From assembly GCA_902518415.1 (NCBI GenBank), contig CABYGA010000004.1, forward strand, positions 1 to 55,359: a stretch of 55,359 bases of DNA, read 5' to 3'. The position numbers were made by a program, and so were the translations under genes. Shown here one piece after another: positions 1 to 8,140 of this stretch (position 1 is the stretch's first letter; every line of letters begins with the position of its first letter). This stretch comes from an uncultured Pelagibacteraceae bacterium. GTDB taxonomy: Bacteria; Pseudomonadota; Alphaproteobacteria; Pelagibacterales; AG-422-B15. The notes under the pieces are model-generated. The model did no database searches. It was given only the letters and a program-made list of their open reading frames with translations, and was not told the DNA's origin.

Positions 1-1
1 C

Positions 2-181
2 CTAGAGAGTGTCGATGAAAAGATACTTGGCTTAGTCGGCGTTTATGCAATTGAAGAGGAAGGCATAAAACTATTTGAGTACGTCGGCAGTGATTTGTTT
101 TCAATACAAGGAATATCAATGATACCATTAACTCAATTTTTATGGGACAACGGGCTGTTGTTTAAAAATAATGGCCATTGA
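2..181 (+). CDS. maf: Maf-like nucleotide pyrophosphatase, C-terminal fragment (partial)
   Basis: The reading frame is open from the window edge to the TGA at 179-181 and gives about 59 residues. The stretch GVYAIEEEG, followed by a conserved Gly-rich tail and the end PLTQFL, resembles the C-terminus of Maf/YhdE proteins. These hydrolyse non-canonical or methylated nucleoside triphosphates to monophosphates. The gene is cut at its 5' end by the window, so the catalytic residues are not visible. It overlaps aroE by 11 bp, and maf-aroE-coaE-dnaQ is a common alphaproteobacterial order, which supports the call. The identification rests on a short C-terminal match plus context. Confidence 0.75.
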   Translation, partial: LESVDEKILGLVGVYAIEEEGIKLFEYVGSDLFSIQGISMIPLTQFLWDNGLLFKNNGH

Positions 182-998
182 TAAAACGGCAGTTATAGGA
201 TTCCCAGTCGATCACAGCCTTTCACCAACTATTCACAACCACTGGATTAAAGAACTGGCGCTGGACATAAAGCCATATGAAAAACTTAATGTAGATCCAA
301 ACACGTTTGTAGAGCAGATGAATAACTTAAAGGCTGAAGGCTTTGGGGGAATAAATGTTACAGTCCCACTCAAAGAGCTTGCGTTCAATATTAGCGATGA
401 AACATCTAACGTTTCAAAAAAACTCAGGTCAGCCAATACTCTTACCCTAAGTTCTGACAAAATAAATGCTGACAATACTGACGCCGTTGGTTTTATTAAT
501 TCTTTAGATAAGAAAACAATAGAAGAAAATATTACTAACAAAAAGACACTTGTTCTTGGCGCCGGGGGCTCCGCCAGGTCCGTCGTTCATGCGTTAAACG
601 AATTGGGAAGCCAGGTGAGATTGTTTAACAGAACACCTGAAAAAGCAGCGATTTTGCTTGATGATTTATCAATAAACTCGAGTCCCGTAAGTACAGAAGA
701 GCTCGATGATTACGCTAACTCCTCATCATTCATTGTTAACACAACTAGCCTTGGGCAAAAAAAAGGAGAGCGTAATAATATTTTGAGTTTTGAAAATATA
801 GGAATGGAAACATTTATTTATGATTTAATTTATAACCCTAAGCGATCCAGTTTTTTAGAACAAGCGGAAGCAAAAGGTTTAAAAGTTCAAAATGGATTAC
901 GCATGTTAATTGAACAAGCAGCTTGCTCTTTTCAGATATGGCATGAAATTAAAGTGGGTGTTAGTGACGAATTAATGTCACTATTGGAGAGTGTGTAA
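171..998 (+). CDS. aroE: Shikimate dehydrogenase
   Basis: This 275-residue protein is the usual AroE length. It should reduce 3-dehydroshikimate to shikimate with NADPH in the cytosolic chorismate pathway. The N-terminal substrate-binding motif is FPVDHSLSPTIHN (residues 11-23). NVTVPLKE carries the catalytic Lys at residue 68, and DNTDAVGF carries the catalytic Asp at 104. A Rossmann NADP-binding loop, VLGAGGSARS, lies near residues 127-136. The ATG at 171 lies inside the end of maf, and the stop codon overlaps the coaE start by one base (TAATG), so translation is probably coupled. Nothing is unusual in the sequence. Confidence 0.96.
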   Translation: MAIDKTAVIGFPVDHSLSPTIHNHWIKELALDIKPYEKLNVDPNTFVEQMNNLKAEGFGGINVTVPLKELAFNISDETSNVSKKLRSANTLTLSSDKINADNTDAVGFINSLDKKTIEENITNKKTLVLGAGGSARSVVHALNELGSQVRLFNRTPEKAAILLDDLSINSSPVSTEELDDYANSSSFIVNTTSLGQKKGERNNILSFENIGMETFIYDLIYNPKRSSFLEQAEAKGLKVQNGLRMLIEQAACSFQIWHEIKVGVSDELMSLLESV

Positions 999-1621
999 TG
1001 TTGTTAATAGGTGTAACAGGATCCATTGGCATGGGAAAGTCTACAGTCGCTAAGATGTTTACCGAGTATGGTTTTGGTCTCTACAATGCAGATGACACTG
1101 TTCACTATATTTATGAAAACGATGAAGAAGTAATTAATAAAATTGAAGAGTCTTTTCCTGGAACTAAATCAGAGGGAAAAGTAAATCGAATTGCGCTTAG
1201 AGACATACTTAATAAAGAACCTGAGAAGTTTAGAGATCTTGAAAAAATTGTTCATCCAGCCACTAGACGGTATCAAATCGTATACATTGAGAAATTAATA
1301 AGCGAAGATAGCCCAGGATGTATTCTGGATATTCCTTTATTATTTGAAACAGGTGGAGAAAAGTATATCGATGTTTCAGTTGTGGTGACAGCATCCGAAG
1401 ATAAGCAAAAAGAAAGAGTGGTCGCAGAAAGAAAGGTGCCTTTAGAAATTTTTAACTCGATAAAGAATCAACAAATGCCAGACCGAGAGAAATTAAAGAA
1501 AGCAGACTACATAATCTCAACAGATCAAACTTTAGATGAGACAAAACTCGAAGTAAAAGATGTTGTATCTAAAATAAAATTGATTAATCCTAAGGCATGG
1601 AAAGCCTTCTATAAGAAATGA
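998..1621 (+). CDS. coaE: Dephospho-CoA kinase
   Basis: This 207-residue P-loop kinase catalyses the last step of coenzyme A synthesis, ATP-dependent phosphorylation of the 3'-hydroxyl of dephospho-CoA. The Walker A motif GSIGMGKS is at residues 8-15 of the opening GVTGSIGMGKSTVAKMF. The family pattern near residue 30 (YNADDTVH) and the central LDIPLLFETG segment are both present. The ATG overlaps the aroE stop by 1 bp. The TGA stop forms an ATGA overlap with the dnaQ start at 1618, consistent with one operon running from maf to the NUDIX gene. Confidence 0.96.
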   Translation: MLLIGVTGSIGMGKSTVAKMFTEYGFGLYNADDTVHYIYENDEEVINKIEESFPGTKSEGKVNRIALRDILNKEPEKFRDLEKIVHPATRRYQIVYIEKLISEDSPGCILDIPLLFETGGEKYIDVSVVVTASEDKQKERVVAERKVPLEIFNSIKNQQMPDREKLKKADYIISTDQTLDETKLEVKDVVSKIKLINPKAWKAFYKK

Positions 1622-2316
1622 GAGAAATCGTTCTAGATACAGAAACTACAGGTCTGAGACCTTCTGAGGGCCATAGAGTGATTGAAATTGCAGCCATTGA
1701 ATTGGTTGATTTTTTGCCGACAGGTAGGGTTTATCAACAATATATCAACCCAATGAGGGACGTTCCAGAAGCCTCTTTTAAAGTTCATGGACTGAGTTAT
1801 GAGTTTTTAAAAGATAAGCCGTTGTTTGAAAAAATTGCTGACGATTTTCTCGACTTTGTTGGACAAGATACGATCATTGCGCACAATGTTGATTTTGACA
1901 TCGGCTTTTTAAACCATGAACTTAGCGAATGCGGGAAAGAAAGTATCAAAAATAAAAAAGTGGATACTGTTTCTATTGCAAGAGAAAAGTTTCCTGGTCA
2001 AAGCGTGTCGCTAGATGCTTTATGTAAGAGATTTTCCATCGATAATAAAGAGAGAGAAATACACTCAGCTACAATTGACACGGAACTACTTGCAAGAGTT
2101 TACATAGAACTCATGGATGCCCGTGAGCTGAGTCTTGATCTAAACGTTAACAATCAACATGCTAGTTCTGAGTCAAATTTTGATATTCAAAAGATTCAAA
2201 ATAGAGAACTCGCTACAAGACTAACAGACGACGATAAAGAATTGCACAAAGCTTTTGTTGAGACACTTGGTGAAAACTCCATTTGGAAGAAAAAAGAGCA
2301 ATATAATAATGAATGA
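1618..2316 (+). CDS. dnaQ: DNA polymerase III epsilon subunit, 3'-5' proofreading exonuclease
   Basis: This 232-residue DEDDh exonuclease is the proofreading subunit of the replicative polymerase. Exo I is VLDTETTGL with metal ligands Asp7 and Glu9. Exo II is HNVDFDIGFLNHEL. Exo III epsilon is HSATIDTELLARVY, which supplies the general-base His and the last Asp. The C-terminal tail beyond about residue 180 is low in conservation and would be the region that contacts the alpha subunit. The start overlaps coaE by 4 bp, and the end overlaps the next gene by 8 bp. In alphaproteobacteria dnaQ commonly sits between coaE and secB, as here. Confidence 0.95.
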   Translation: MREIVLDTETTGLRPSEGHRVIEIAAIELVDFLPTGRVYQQYINPMRDVPEASFKVHGLSYEFLKDKPLFEKIADDFLDFVGQDTIIAHNVDFDIGFLNHELSECGKESIKNKKVDTVSIAREKFPGQSVSLDALCKRFSIDNKEREIHSATIDTELLARVYIELMDARELSLDLNVNNQHASSESNFDIQKIQNRELATRLTDDDKELHKAFVETLGENSIWKKKEQYNNE

Positions 2317-3133
2317 TTATCAAAACTATAAAATTAATCACACATTATCAAATACGAATGAAAGCAAGCAACCATTAATACCAGCAGCAACTGTTTTACT
2401 GGTTAGAGATCATAATTCTAAAATAGAAGTTTTTATGATCAAACGTGCTATGAAAACAAACTTTGGGGGAGCATGGGTATTTCCTGGAGGAAAAGTAGAT
2501 AGCAGTGATGATATTAAAAATATAAGCAAGTACAGCCCATTATTAAATGACGAAGAGGCCTCTAAAAGACTTGATATTAAATCTGGCGGATTAATCTACT
2601 GGATTGCTTGCATAAGAGAATGTTTTGAAGAGAGTGGAATACTTCTTGCCGACAACGAAAAAAGAAAAATAAGTCTAGGCAGTCTCACCGTAACTGAATT
2701 AGATAATATCAATCAATACAAAAAGAAATTGCTCAATGGAAAAGATGTCTTCTTAGAATTAATTGAAAAATTTGATTTAACATTATCTACCAATGAAATA
2801 GCTTATATTTCTCATTGGGTTACGCCAAAGATTGAAAAAAGAAGATACAGTACAAGATTTTTTATTGCTCGCTGTCCCAACCAACTTGCTAGTCATGATG
2901 GTGTAGAGGGGGTTGAAAGTCGTTGGCTGGAGCCCAAAGTTGCACTTGATTTATACAAGGCTGGAGAGTTTCCAATGATTATGCCAACAATAAAAAATCT
3001 TGAATTGATTAAAGACTTTCAAAATACGCAAACACTTCTACTTTCAATGAATGATAAATCGATTACTGACATCCCAAAAGTCGAACCTGTGTTTGATGTT
3101 GTGGATGGTAAACCTAAACTTATAAGTTATTAA
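2309..3133 (+). CDS. NUDIX hydrolase, NUDT19/RP2p-like with split Nudix box
   Basis: The predicted protein has 274 residues if translation starts at the ATG at 2309. A longer reading frame begins at 2255, but its extra 18 residues lie entirely inside dnaQ and look unconserved. The fold is recognisable from the opening strand AATVLLVRD and the FPGGKVD motif. The second half of the Nudix box, ACIRECFEESGIL, follows after an insertion of several dozen residues. This interruption is known from the NUDT19/RP2p group, whose studied members cleave coenzyme A and acyl-CoA diphosphates. The substrate here is therefore inferred only by similarity. Its stop codon overlaps that of convergent secB (TTAA, 3130-3133). 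Confidence 0.85.
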   Translation: MNDYQNYKINHTLSNTNESKQPLIPAATVLLVRDHNSKIEVFMIKRAMKTNFGGAWVFPGGKVDSSDDIKNISKYSPLLNDEEASKRLDIKSGGLIYWIACIRECFEESGILLADNEKRKISLGSLTVTELDNINQYKKKLLNGKDVFLELIEKFDLTLSTNEIAYISHWVTPKIEKRRYSTRFFIARCPNQLASHDGVEGVESRWLEPKVALDLYKAGEFPMIMPTIKNLELIKDFQNTQTLLLSMNDKSITDIPKVEPVFDVVDGKPKLISY

Positions 3134-3552
3134 TTTGTCTTTTTTCTTTTTTCATAAAGATCAGCAAAATTAACAGGGTCAAGCATTAGAGGAGGCAAAG
3201 ATCCATCTGCATGCATATCGTATACAATGCGCCTTGCGAAAGGAAACAGTTGTCTTGGACATTCAACCAACAAATAAGCTTCCTTTATGTCTTCTGTAAG
3301 ATTAGTAATTTCAAATAAACCAACGTATTTTAAATCAATAATATAAACATTTTTATCTTCACGCTTAGCGCTTATATTAATGTTTAACTCAACTTCATAA
3401 ATATCAGTATCTTTTCTATTAGTAGCTTTTACATCTACATTTGCATTGATGGCAGGCCTTTCACTTCCTTGCTGAAATGCACCAGGTCCCATAGGGTTCT
3501 CAAATGATAAGTCTTTTACAAATTGTGTTATTATTTTTGCAGATACATCCAT
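3130..3552 (-). CDS. secB: Protein-export chaperone SecB
   Basis: This 140-residue acidic protein fits SecB, the homotetrameric chaperone that holds precursors unfolded and delivers them to SecA. Diagnostic stretches are FVKDLSFENP near residue 11 and LLVECPRQLFPFARR near residue 95, followed by the PLMLDPVNFADLY segment close to the C-terminus. The ATG at 3552 overlaps the stop of fxsA, which lies directly upstream on the same strand. The gene converges on the NUDIX gene with a 4-bp overlap, leaving no room for a separate terminator. SecB next to fxsA and a Tim44-like gene is a familiar alphaproteobacterial cluster. Confidence 0.95.
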   Translation of the reverse strand: MDVSAKIITQFVKDLSFENPMGPGAFQQGSERPAINANVDVKATNRKDTDIYEVELNINISAKREDKNVYIIDLKYVGLFEITNLTEDIKEAYLLVECPRQLFPFARRIVYDMHADGSLPPLMLDPVNFADLYEKRKKTN

Positions 3553-3995
3553 TATTTTATTTTATCCTCATCATCATTAATTTCTTCAAAGTCTCCTTCA
3601 ATTGACACATCATTTGGATTTTGATTTTTCATACCATATCTAGAAAGAACAGAGTTTGCCACTATCTTTATGAAAATAACTCTGGTAAGTGGAATGAGTC
3701 CAAGGAACCCTAATGTGTCTGTGAAAAAGCCTGGAGTGATTAGCAAAATTCCAGATATTAATATCACCAATCCTTCAAACATAGTTTGAATTGGTGCTTC
3801 TTGATTTTGGAGTTGGTTATATAACTTATAATAGGTACTGATGCCTTGTTGTCTTACAAAATAAACTCCGATCAATGCTGTTGTAAAAATTAGTAAGATT
3901 GTATTAAATGAGCCAACAAAACTGCCGATTTCAATGAAAAGACTAATCTCAATGACAGGAATTAAGACAAATATAATGAGTAATAATATGAACAA
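3552..3995 (-). CDS. fxsA: FxsA family inner-membrane protein (TTG start)
   Basis: This 147-residue protein begins with a hydrophobic segment containing FVLIPVIEISLFIEIG, the FxsA signature. It has two or three further hydrophobic helices, including the pair around VILISGILLITPGF, and a charged C-terminus. FxsA was named in E. coli as an overproduction suppressor of phage T7 exclusion by the F plasmid, and its cellular role is unclear. The start is a TTG at 3995. No ATG or GTG lies in frame between it and the upstream stop at 4023-4025, and the TTG aligns with the usual Met of the family. It is translationally coupled to secB (1-bp overlap). Confidence 0.85.
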   Translation of the reverse strand: MFILLLIIFVLIPVIEISLFIEIGSFVGSFNTILLIFTTALIGVYFVRQQGISTYYKLYNQLQNQEAPIQTMFEGLVILISGILLITPGFFTDTLGFLGLIPLTRVIFIKIVANSVLSRYGMKNQNPNDVSIEGDFEEINDDEDKIK

Positions 3996-4021
3996 AATAG
4001 CTATAAATGTTGAAACTTTAG

Positions 4022-4050
4022 TTTAAATACCTAAATAAGGATCTTATAAT
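4022..4050 (+). promoter_or_regulatory. Sigma-70-like promoter of the Tim44-like gene
   Basis: TTTAAA at 4022-4027 is followed by a 17-base spacer and a perfect TATAAT at 4045-4050. The -10 box ends only 10 bases before the ATG at 4061, so the expected transcript would begin about 3-5 bases before the start codon. No Shine-Dalgarno sequence is present. This is a prediction from sequence only. Confidence 0.55.
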
Positions 4051-4060
4051 ATTAGTACAT

Positions 4061-4675
4061 ATGAGTGAAGCATTTCAATACCTAGATATATTAATACTAG
4101 CCATTATAGCTGGCATAGTTTTATTACGTTTAAGAAGTGTCCTAGGAAGACGAACAGGTCATGAGAAAACTGATAAATCTTCCTTCAATTACGAAACTCC
4201 TCAACAAGCTCAAACTGAGAAGGTTATAGAAATCAAGCCTAAGGGTGATGTACCAAGCAGAGAAGATGGCTGGTTTGACAAGGATGATTTTCTTAAAGGT
4301 GCATCAAATGCTTATGAGACTATTGTTACTAATTTTGAAAACGGCAACAAGGAAGCTTTAAAGCCTCTTTTATCAAGTGATGTCATGGATAGCTTTTCTT
4401 CTGTCATCGATGATCGTAATAACAAAAATGAATCAGTAGAATTTAATTTTATTGGAATTGAAAAGTCCGAAATTGTTCATAAAGATTTAAAGAAGAATCC
4501 TATGGAAGTTAGTGTGAGATTCATCTCTGAAATGATTACGTGTATAAAGAACAGCAAAGATGAAGTTATTTCAGGAAGTTTGAATCAAGTTCAAAAAATC
4601 ACTGATGTTTGGACTTTTGAAAAAAATCAAAAATCAAAAGGTTCTAATTGGCTACTAGCAGCAACTACTGACTAA
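4061..4675 (+). CDS. Tim44-like domain protein (TimA type)
   Basis: The 204-residue protein has an N-terminal membrane helix (residues about 8-22, LDILILAIIAGIVLL). It is followed by RLRSVLGRRTG, a block typical of alphaproteobacterial Tim44 homologues. A charged linker leads to a C-terminal Tim44 domain starting near residue 72 (FDKDDFLKGASNAYETIV). In mitochondria Tim44 tethers Hsp70 to the import channel. The bacterial protein is membrane-bound and its function is not settled, though proximity to secB and fxsA hints at protein traffic. It is divergent from fxsA and has its own promoter. It converges on the thioesterase gene with a 4-bp overlap (CTAA, 4672-4675). Confidence 0.88.
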   Translation: MSEAFQYLDILILAIIAGIVLLRLRSVLGRRTGHEKTDKSSFNYETPQQAQTEKVIEIKPKGDVPSREDGWFDKDDFLKGASNAYETIVTNFENGNKEALKPLLSSDVMDSFSSVIDDRNNKNESVEFNFIGIEKSEIVHKDLKKNPMEVSVRFISEMITCIKNSKDEVISGSLNQVQKITDVWTFEKNQKSKGSNWLLAATTD

Positions 4676-5100
4676 TCTAATAAATATTTACTAAACTTAT
4701 TTTTTAAATCTTCTGGAATAGATGTTGGCTTCATTTCATCTTGATTGGTGTTTACCCATATAATTTCGGCTTCATTAATCAATTCATCAGACCCATCTCT
4801 ATATATTTCTTGCGTAAACGTGATACTTGAATTTCCAATTTTCTTAATTGCAGTAAAAATATTAACTTCATCATTTAATCTTGCTGGATTTTTAAAATTT
4901 AATTGAGCCGCGACTGTATGAAATTCATTATTAGTTTCCTTAATATATTCTTCTTGATCAAATAAACTATCAAGCATCTCACTTAAGGAAATGTCATAAT
5001 AAGTTAGGTAGTGAGAGTTATAAACAATATTCTGTCTATCAACTTCTGAATATCGTACTTTCAATTTACTGATATATGTTGTTTTTTCTTTTAAAGACAT
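4672..5100 (-). CDS. Acyl-CoA thioesterase, 4HBT hotdog family (YbgC/FadM-like)
   Basis: This 142-residue single-hotdog protein contains VRYSEVDRQNIVYNSHYLTYYD. In the 4-hydroxybenzoyl-CoA thioesterase family this segment carries the catalytic Asp/Asn-type position, here in the EVDRQNIVYN part. A later EIIWVNTNQDEMKPTSIP strand is also typical. It probably hydrolyses an acyl-CoA thioester, but the substrate cannot be read from sequence. It lies 3 bp downstream of hslU on the same strand and should be the third gene of the hslV-hslU operon, an unusual partner for a protease. The ATG is at 5100. Confidence 0.8.
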   Translation of the reverse strand: MSLKEKTTYISKLKVRYSEVDRQNIVYNSHYLTYYDISLSEMLDSLFDQEEYIKETNNEFHTVAAQLNFKNPARLNDEVNIFTAIKKIGNSSITFTQEIYRDGSDELINEAEIIWVNTNQDEMKPTSIPEDLKNKFSKYLLD

Positions 5101-5103
5101 TGC

Positions 5104-6408
5104 TTAAAGAATGAATTTAGATAAATCTGTGTCTCTAGATAGTTCGCTAACATTACTTTTCACATACTCTGCATCTATTGTGATATTTTCTCCACCTTTG
5201 TCGGCTGCAGAAAAACTAATATCTTCTAAAACTCTTTCAAGAATTGTATGAAGTCTTCGTGCCCCGATATTTTCAATTGTTGAATTTATATCAACAGCAA
5301 GAGTTGCAATGGCGTCAATTCCATCCTTACTGAAGTTGATTTTGACATTCTCAGTTCCCAATAAAGCTTCATATTGTTTAATCAAACTATACTTCGGTTC
5401 AGTAAGTATACGTTTAAAGTCCTCTTGCGTTAATGCTTTTAAGCTTACTCTTATCGGTAGCCTTCCTTGCAGTTCGGGCAGTAAATCCGATGGTTTTGAT
5501 AGTTGAAAAGCGCCTGAAGCGATAAACAGTATATGATCTGTTTTTATAGTCCCATGCTTTGTATTAACGGTTGTGCCTTCAATTAGTGGAAGAAGATCTC
5601 TCTGAACACCCTCTCGAGATACATCACCACCTACTCTCTCACTGCGTGCGCAGACTTTATCTATTTCATCAATGAAAACGATACCATTATCTTCGACTGC
5701 TTTTTTTGCCTCATTTACGATTTGGTCTGTATCAATAAGTTTATCAGACTCTTCATTTACAAGTGTTTCGTATGAGTCTTCTACAGTCATTTTCTTCTTT
5801 TTTGTCTTTGGACCCATTGCTTTACCTAGCATATCATTGAGATTAATCATACCAACACCAGCTCCTTGTCCTCCTTGCAAATCAATTGTAGGAAACGATC
5901 CAGTATCTTGAACTGATACTTCGATTTCTTTTTCTTCAAGCTCTCCGTTCCTTAATTTTTTTCTAAAACTTTCACGCGTAGTAGGTCCAGCGCCAGGACC
6001 AACTAATGAGTCCAACACTCGTTCCTCAGCTGCTAGTTGTGCCTTAGCTTTAACTTCTTTTCTTTTAATCTCACGCACCATAGTGATGGCAATTTCAATT
6101 AAATCACGAACAATAGACTCAACATCTCTTCCAACGTAACCAACTTCGGTAAACTTTGTTGCTTCAACTTTCATAAAAGGGGCTTGAGCTAGTTTTGAAA
6201 GTCTTCTAGAGATTTCTGTTTTACCAATACCAGTCGGTCCAATCATTAAAATATTTTTTGGAAGAACTTCTTCTCTCATATCTTCGGGAAGTTGTTGTCT
6301 TCTCCACCGGTTTCTTAGTGCAATAGCAACTGACTTCTTGGCATCATCCTGACCAATAATATATCTATCCAGTTCAGAGACTATTTCTCGAGGTGAAAAT
6401 GCTTGCAT
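5104..6408 (-). CDS. hslU: ATP-dependent protease ATPase subunit HslU
   Basis: This 434-residue AAA+ unfoldase threads substrates into the HslV peptidase. The opening [17 protein letters not shown] is the family N-terminus. Walker A is GPTGIGKT (residues 57-64). An intermediate domain with charged repeats spans roughly residues 105-240. Walker B is VFIDEIDKV. The conserved sensor region [10 protein letters not shown] follows. The C-terminal end LSKFIL is the tail that inserts between HslV subunits. The gene starts 2 bp after hslV, so the pair is cotranscribed. Nothing is missing. Confidence 0.97.
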   Translation of the reverse strand: MQAFSPREIVSELDRYIIGQDDAKKSVAIALRNRWRRQQLPEDMREEVLPKNILMIGPTGIGKTEISRRLSKLAQAPFMKVEATKFTEVGYVGRDVESIVRDLIEIAITMVREIKRKEVKAKAQLAAEERVLDSLVGPGAGPTTRESFRKKLRNGELEEKEIEVSVQDTGSFPTIDLQGGQGAGVGMINLNDMLGKAMGPKTKKKKMTVEDSYETLVNEESDKLIDTDQIVNEAKKAVEDNGIVFIDEIDKVCARSERVGGDVSREGVQRDLLPLIEGTTVNTKHGTIKTDHILFIASGAFQLSKPSDLLPELQGRLPIRVSLKALTQEDFKRILTEPKYSLIKQYEALLGTENVKINFSKDGIDAIATLAVDINSTIENIGARRLHTILERVLEDISFSAADKGGENITIDAEYVKSNVSELSRDTDLSKFIL

Positions 6409-6410
6409 GA

Positions 6411-6962
6411 TTAATATTCTATTTTTTCTAGAGTAATATTGTTATTGGTGAAAACACAAATTTCTCCTGCAATCTTAAGTGACTTCAAAGCAATTTCCTC
6501 AGCGGTTAAATCACTATCGATAAGTGCTTTTGCTGCAGACAATGCATAGTTACCGCCACTTCCGATGCCAATGATAGATCCCTCAGGATCTAATACGTCA
6601 CCCATTCCAGTAATAAGCAATGAGGTAGATGAGTCAGCAACAGTCAGTAGTGCTTCCAGCCTTCTAAGATATTTGTCAGTTCTCCAATCTTTAGCAAGCT
6701 CAACACACGCTCTTGTTAATTGTTTTGGGTGCTTTTCTAATTTTGCTTCTAGTCTTTCAAATAAGGTAAATGCGTCGGCGGTTGCTCCTGCGAAGCCAGC
6801 AATGACACTTCCGTCTCCAATTTTTCTCACTTTTTGGGCTGTACCTTTAATTACAGTATTGCCTAAACTTACCTGCCCATCTCCAGCAACGACTACTTGA
6901 TTGCCCTTTCGAACACTGATGATTGTAGTCCCGTGCCATGATGTACTTTGTTGATTTTCCAT
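6411..6962 (-). CDS. hslV: ATP-dependent protease peptidase subunit HslV
   Basis: This 183-residue N-terminal threonine peptidase forms the two-ring core of HslVU. The sequence [13 protein letters not shown] places the catalytic Thr at residue 12 after removal of an 11-residue propeptide. AGDGQVSLG and [18 protein letters not shown] are diagnostic, and [17 protein letters not shown] completes the family pattern. A sigma-32-like promoter lies directly upstream (6971-7000), agreeing with the heat-shock regulation of this operon in other proteobacteria. The -10 element is so close to the ATG that the leader would be only a few bases long. Confidence 0.97.
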   Translation of the reverse strand: MENQQSTSWHGTTIISVRKGNQVVVAGDGQVSLGNTVIKGTAQKVRKIGDGSVIAGFAGATADAFTLFERLEAKLEKHPKQLTRACVELAKDWRTDKYLRRLEALLTVADSSTSLLITGMGDVLDPEGSIIGIGSGGNYALSAAKALIDSDLTAEEIALKSLKIAGEICVFTNNNITLEKIEY

Positions 6963-6970
6963 TATTCATG

Positions 6971-7000
6971 ATATGTGGCTATTTATTTGATAACTTCAAG
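6971..7000 (-). promoter_or_regulatory. Sigma-32-like heat-shock promoter of hslVU
   Basis: Read on the minus strand, CTTGAA (plus 7000-6995) is followed 16 bases later by CCACATAT (plus 6978-6971). This is one mismatch from the classical CCCCATAT -10 box, and the spacing fits RpoH promoters. The start codon is 8 bases further on, so the 5' leader should be very short. The genes controlled are hslV, hslU and the thioesterase. Confidence 0.6.
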
Positions 7001-7008
7001 GCTATTTA

Positions 7009-7037
7009 TTGCTCAAAAATTATATTTTTTATAGATA
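7009..7037 (+). promoter_or_regulatory. Candidate sigma-70 promoter of the his operon
   Basis: TTGCTC at 7009-7014 is separated by 17 bases from TAGATA at 7032-7037. The matches to consensus are partial. The position, 39 bases before the hisB ATG in the only sizeable gap upstream of the operon, supports it. No leader peptide rich in His codons or attenuator hairpin was seen in the gap. Confidence 0.4.
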
Positions 7038-7076
7038 AATCAGTAATTTATTGATAAAAACCGAGTGGATTTTGAT

Positions 7077-7676
7077 ATGAGAACTGCAAATTATAAAAGA
7101 GAGACAAAAGAAACTTCCATTAACGTTGAAATCAATATTGATGGCACAGGTTCGTATAATGTGAAAACTGGAATAGGTTTCCTTGACCACATGTTGGAAC
7201 AATTTTCAAAGCATTCGTTAATCGACATGAACGTTAAGGCTACAGGTGATACACATATTGATTACCACCACACAACAGAAGACACTGGTATTGCAATAGG
7301 GGAATGCTTGTCAAAAGCGTTAGGTAATAGACAAGGCATTAATCGTTACGCTCACTCTTACATACCAATGGATGAAACACTTTCAAGAGTTGCTCTTGAT
7401 CTTTCAAATCGTCCTTACTTAATATGGAATGTAAAATTTAGTGCTCCTAAAATTACTTCTTCACAAGGTGATTTTGATACAGAGCTTTTTAAAGAATGGT
7501 TTCAGGCATTTGCGCAGGCAAGTGGAACGACCCTACATGTTGAGAATATTTATGGAGAAAATAATCACCACATCATTGAGTCATGCTTTAAAGCCCTTGC
7601 ACGAAGCTTAAGATTAGCAGTTCAAGTAAATGAACGTGAGGGCAACATAGTACCTTCTACAAAAGGTCAACTATAA
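7077..7676 (+). CDS. hisB: Imidazoleglycerol-phosphate dehydratase
   Basis: This 199-residue protein should catalyse the dehydration of imidazole glycerol phosphate to imidazole acetol phosphate. It is monofunctional, without the phosphatase domain of enterobacterial HisB. Metal-binding motifs are [29 protein letters not shown], and [18 protein letters not shown] near the C-terminus. I chose the ATG at 7077 because [13 protein letters not shown] matches the usual start. A GTG at 7065 would add four residues (MDFD) and cannot be excluded. It is the first gene of a long plus-strand run and is divergent from hslV, a common alphaproteobacterial arrangement. Confidence 0.95.
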   Translation: MRTANYKRETKETSINVEINIDGTGSYNVKTGIGFLDHMLEQFSKHSLIDMNVKATGDTHIDYHHTTEDTGIAIGECLSKALGNRQGINRYAHSYIPMDETLSRVALDLSNRPYLIWNVKFSAPKITSSQGDFDTELFKEWFQAFAQASGTTLHVENIYGENNHHIIESCFKALARSLRLAVQVNEREGNIVPSTKGQL

Positions 7677-7678
7677 TT

Positions 7679-8140
7679 ATGCTTAAAGAAGGTCAAAAAC
7701 TTCCATCCTTTAAGCTTAATAACCAAAAGGGTGATGCAGTTAAACTACCAGCTAAAGATATGACCCTTATTTATTTTTACCCAAAAGCCGATACTCCAGG
7801 CTGCACAAAGGAATCTTGTGAATTCCAAAGTAATTTAAAAAAATTCAACAAGTTTGAGACCACGGTTTTTGGAATTTCAAAAGACTCTGTTCAACGTCAA
7901 AGTAAATTCGCCGAAAAATATAAATTAAAATTTAATCTTCTTTCTGATGAGAGTGAAAAAATTTGCGAAAAATTTGGAGTTTGGGTTAATAAAAGTATGT
8001 ATGGACGAACCTATAAGGGAATTGAAAGATCAACTTTTCTTGTGGGCAAAAATGGCAAGATCCTAAAAATATGGCGAAAAGTAAAAGTTAATAATCATGT
8101 CGAGGAAGTTTTAGATACTATTAAAGAATTCAGTAAATGA
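7679..8140 (+). CDS. bcp: Thiol peroxidase of the Bcp (PrxQ) peroxiredoxin family
   Basis: This 153-residue peroxiredoxin has the family motif PKADTPGCTKESCEF. The peroxidatic Cys is residue 42 and the likely resolving Cys is residue 47, the five-residue spacing typical of Bcp/PrxQ. It should reduce hydrogen peroxide and organic hydroperoxides with electrons from thioredoxin in the cytosol. RSTFLVGKNGKI is the usual late strand. It sits between hisB and hisH, 2 bp after hisB and overlapping hisH by 4 bp (ATGA). It is therefore embedded in the histidine operon, an uncommon place for it. The his context does not by itself imply a role in histidine synthesis. Confidence 0.92.
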   Translation: MLKEGQKLPSFKLNNQKGDAVKLPAKDMTLIYFYPKADTPGCTKESCEFQSNLKKFNKFETTVFGISKDSVQRQSKFAEKYKLKFNLLSDESEKICEKFGVWVNKSMYGRTYKGIERSTFLVGKNGKILKIWRKVKVNNHVEEVLDTIKEFSK

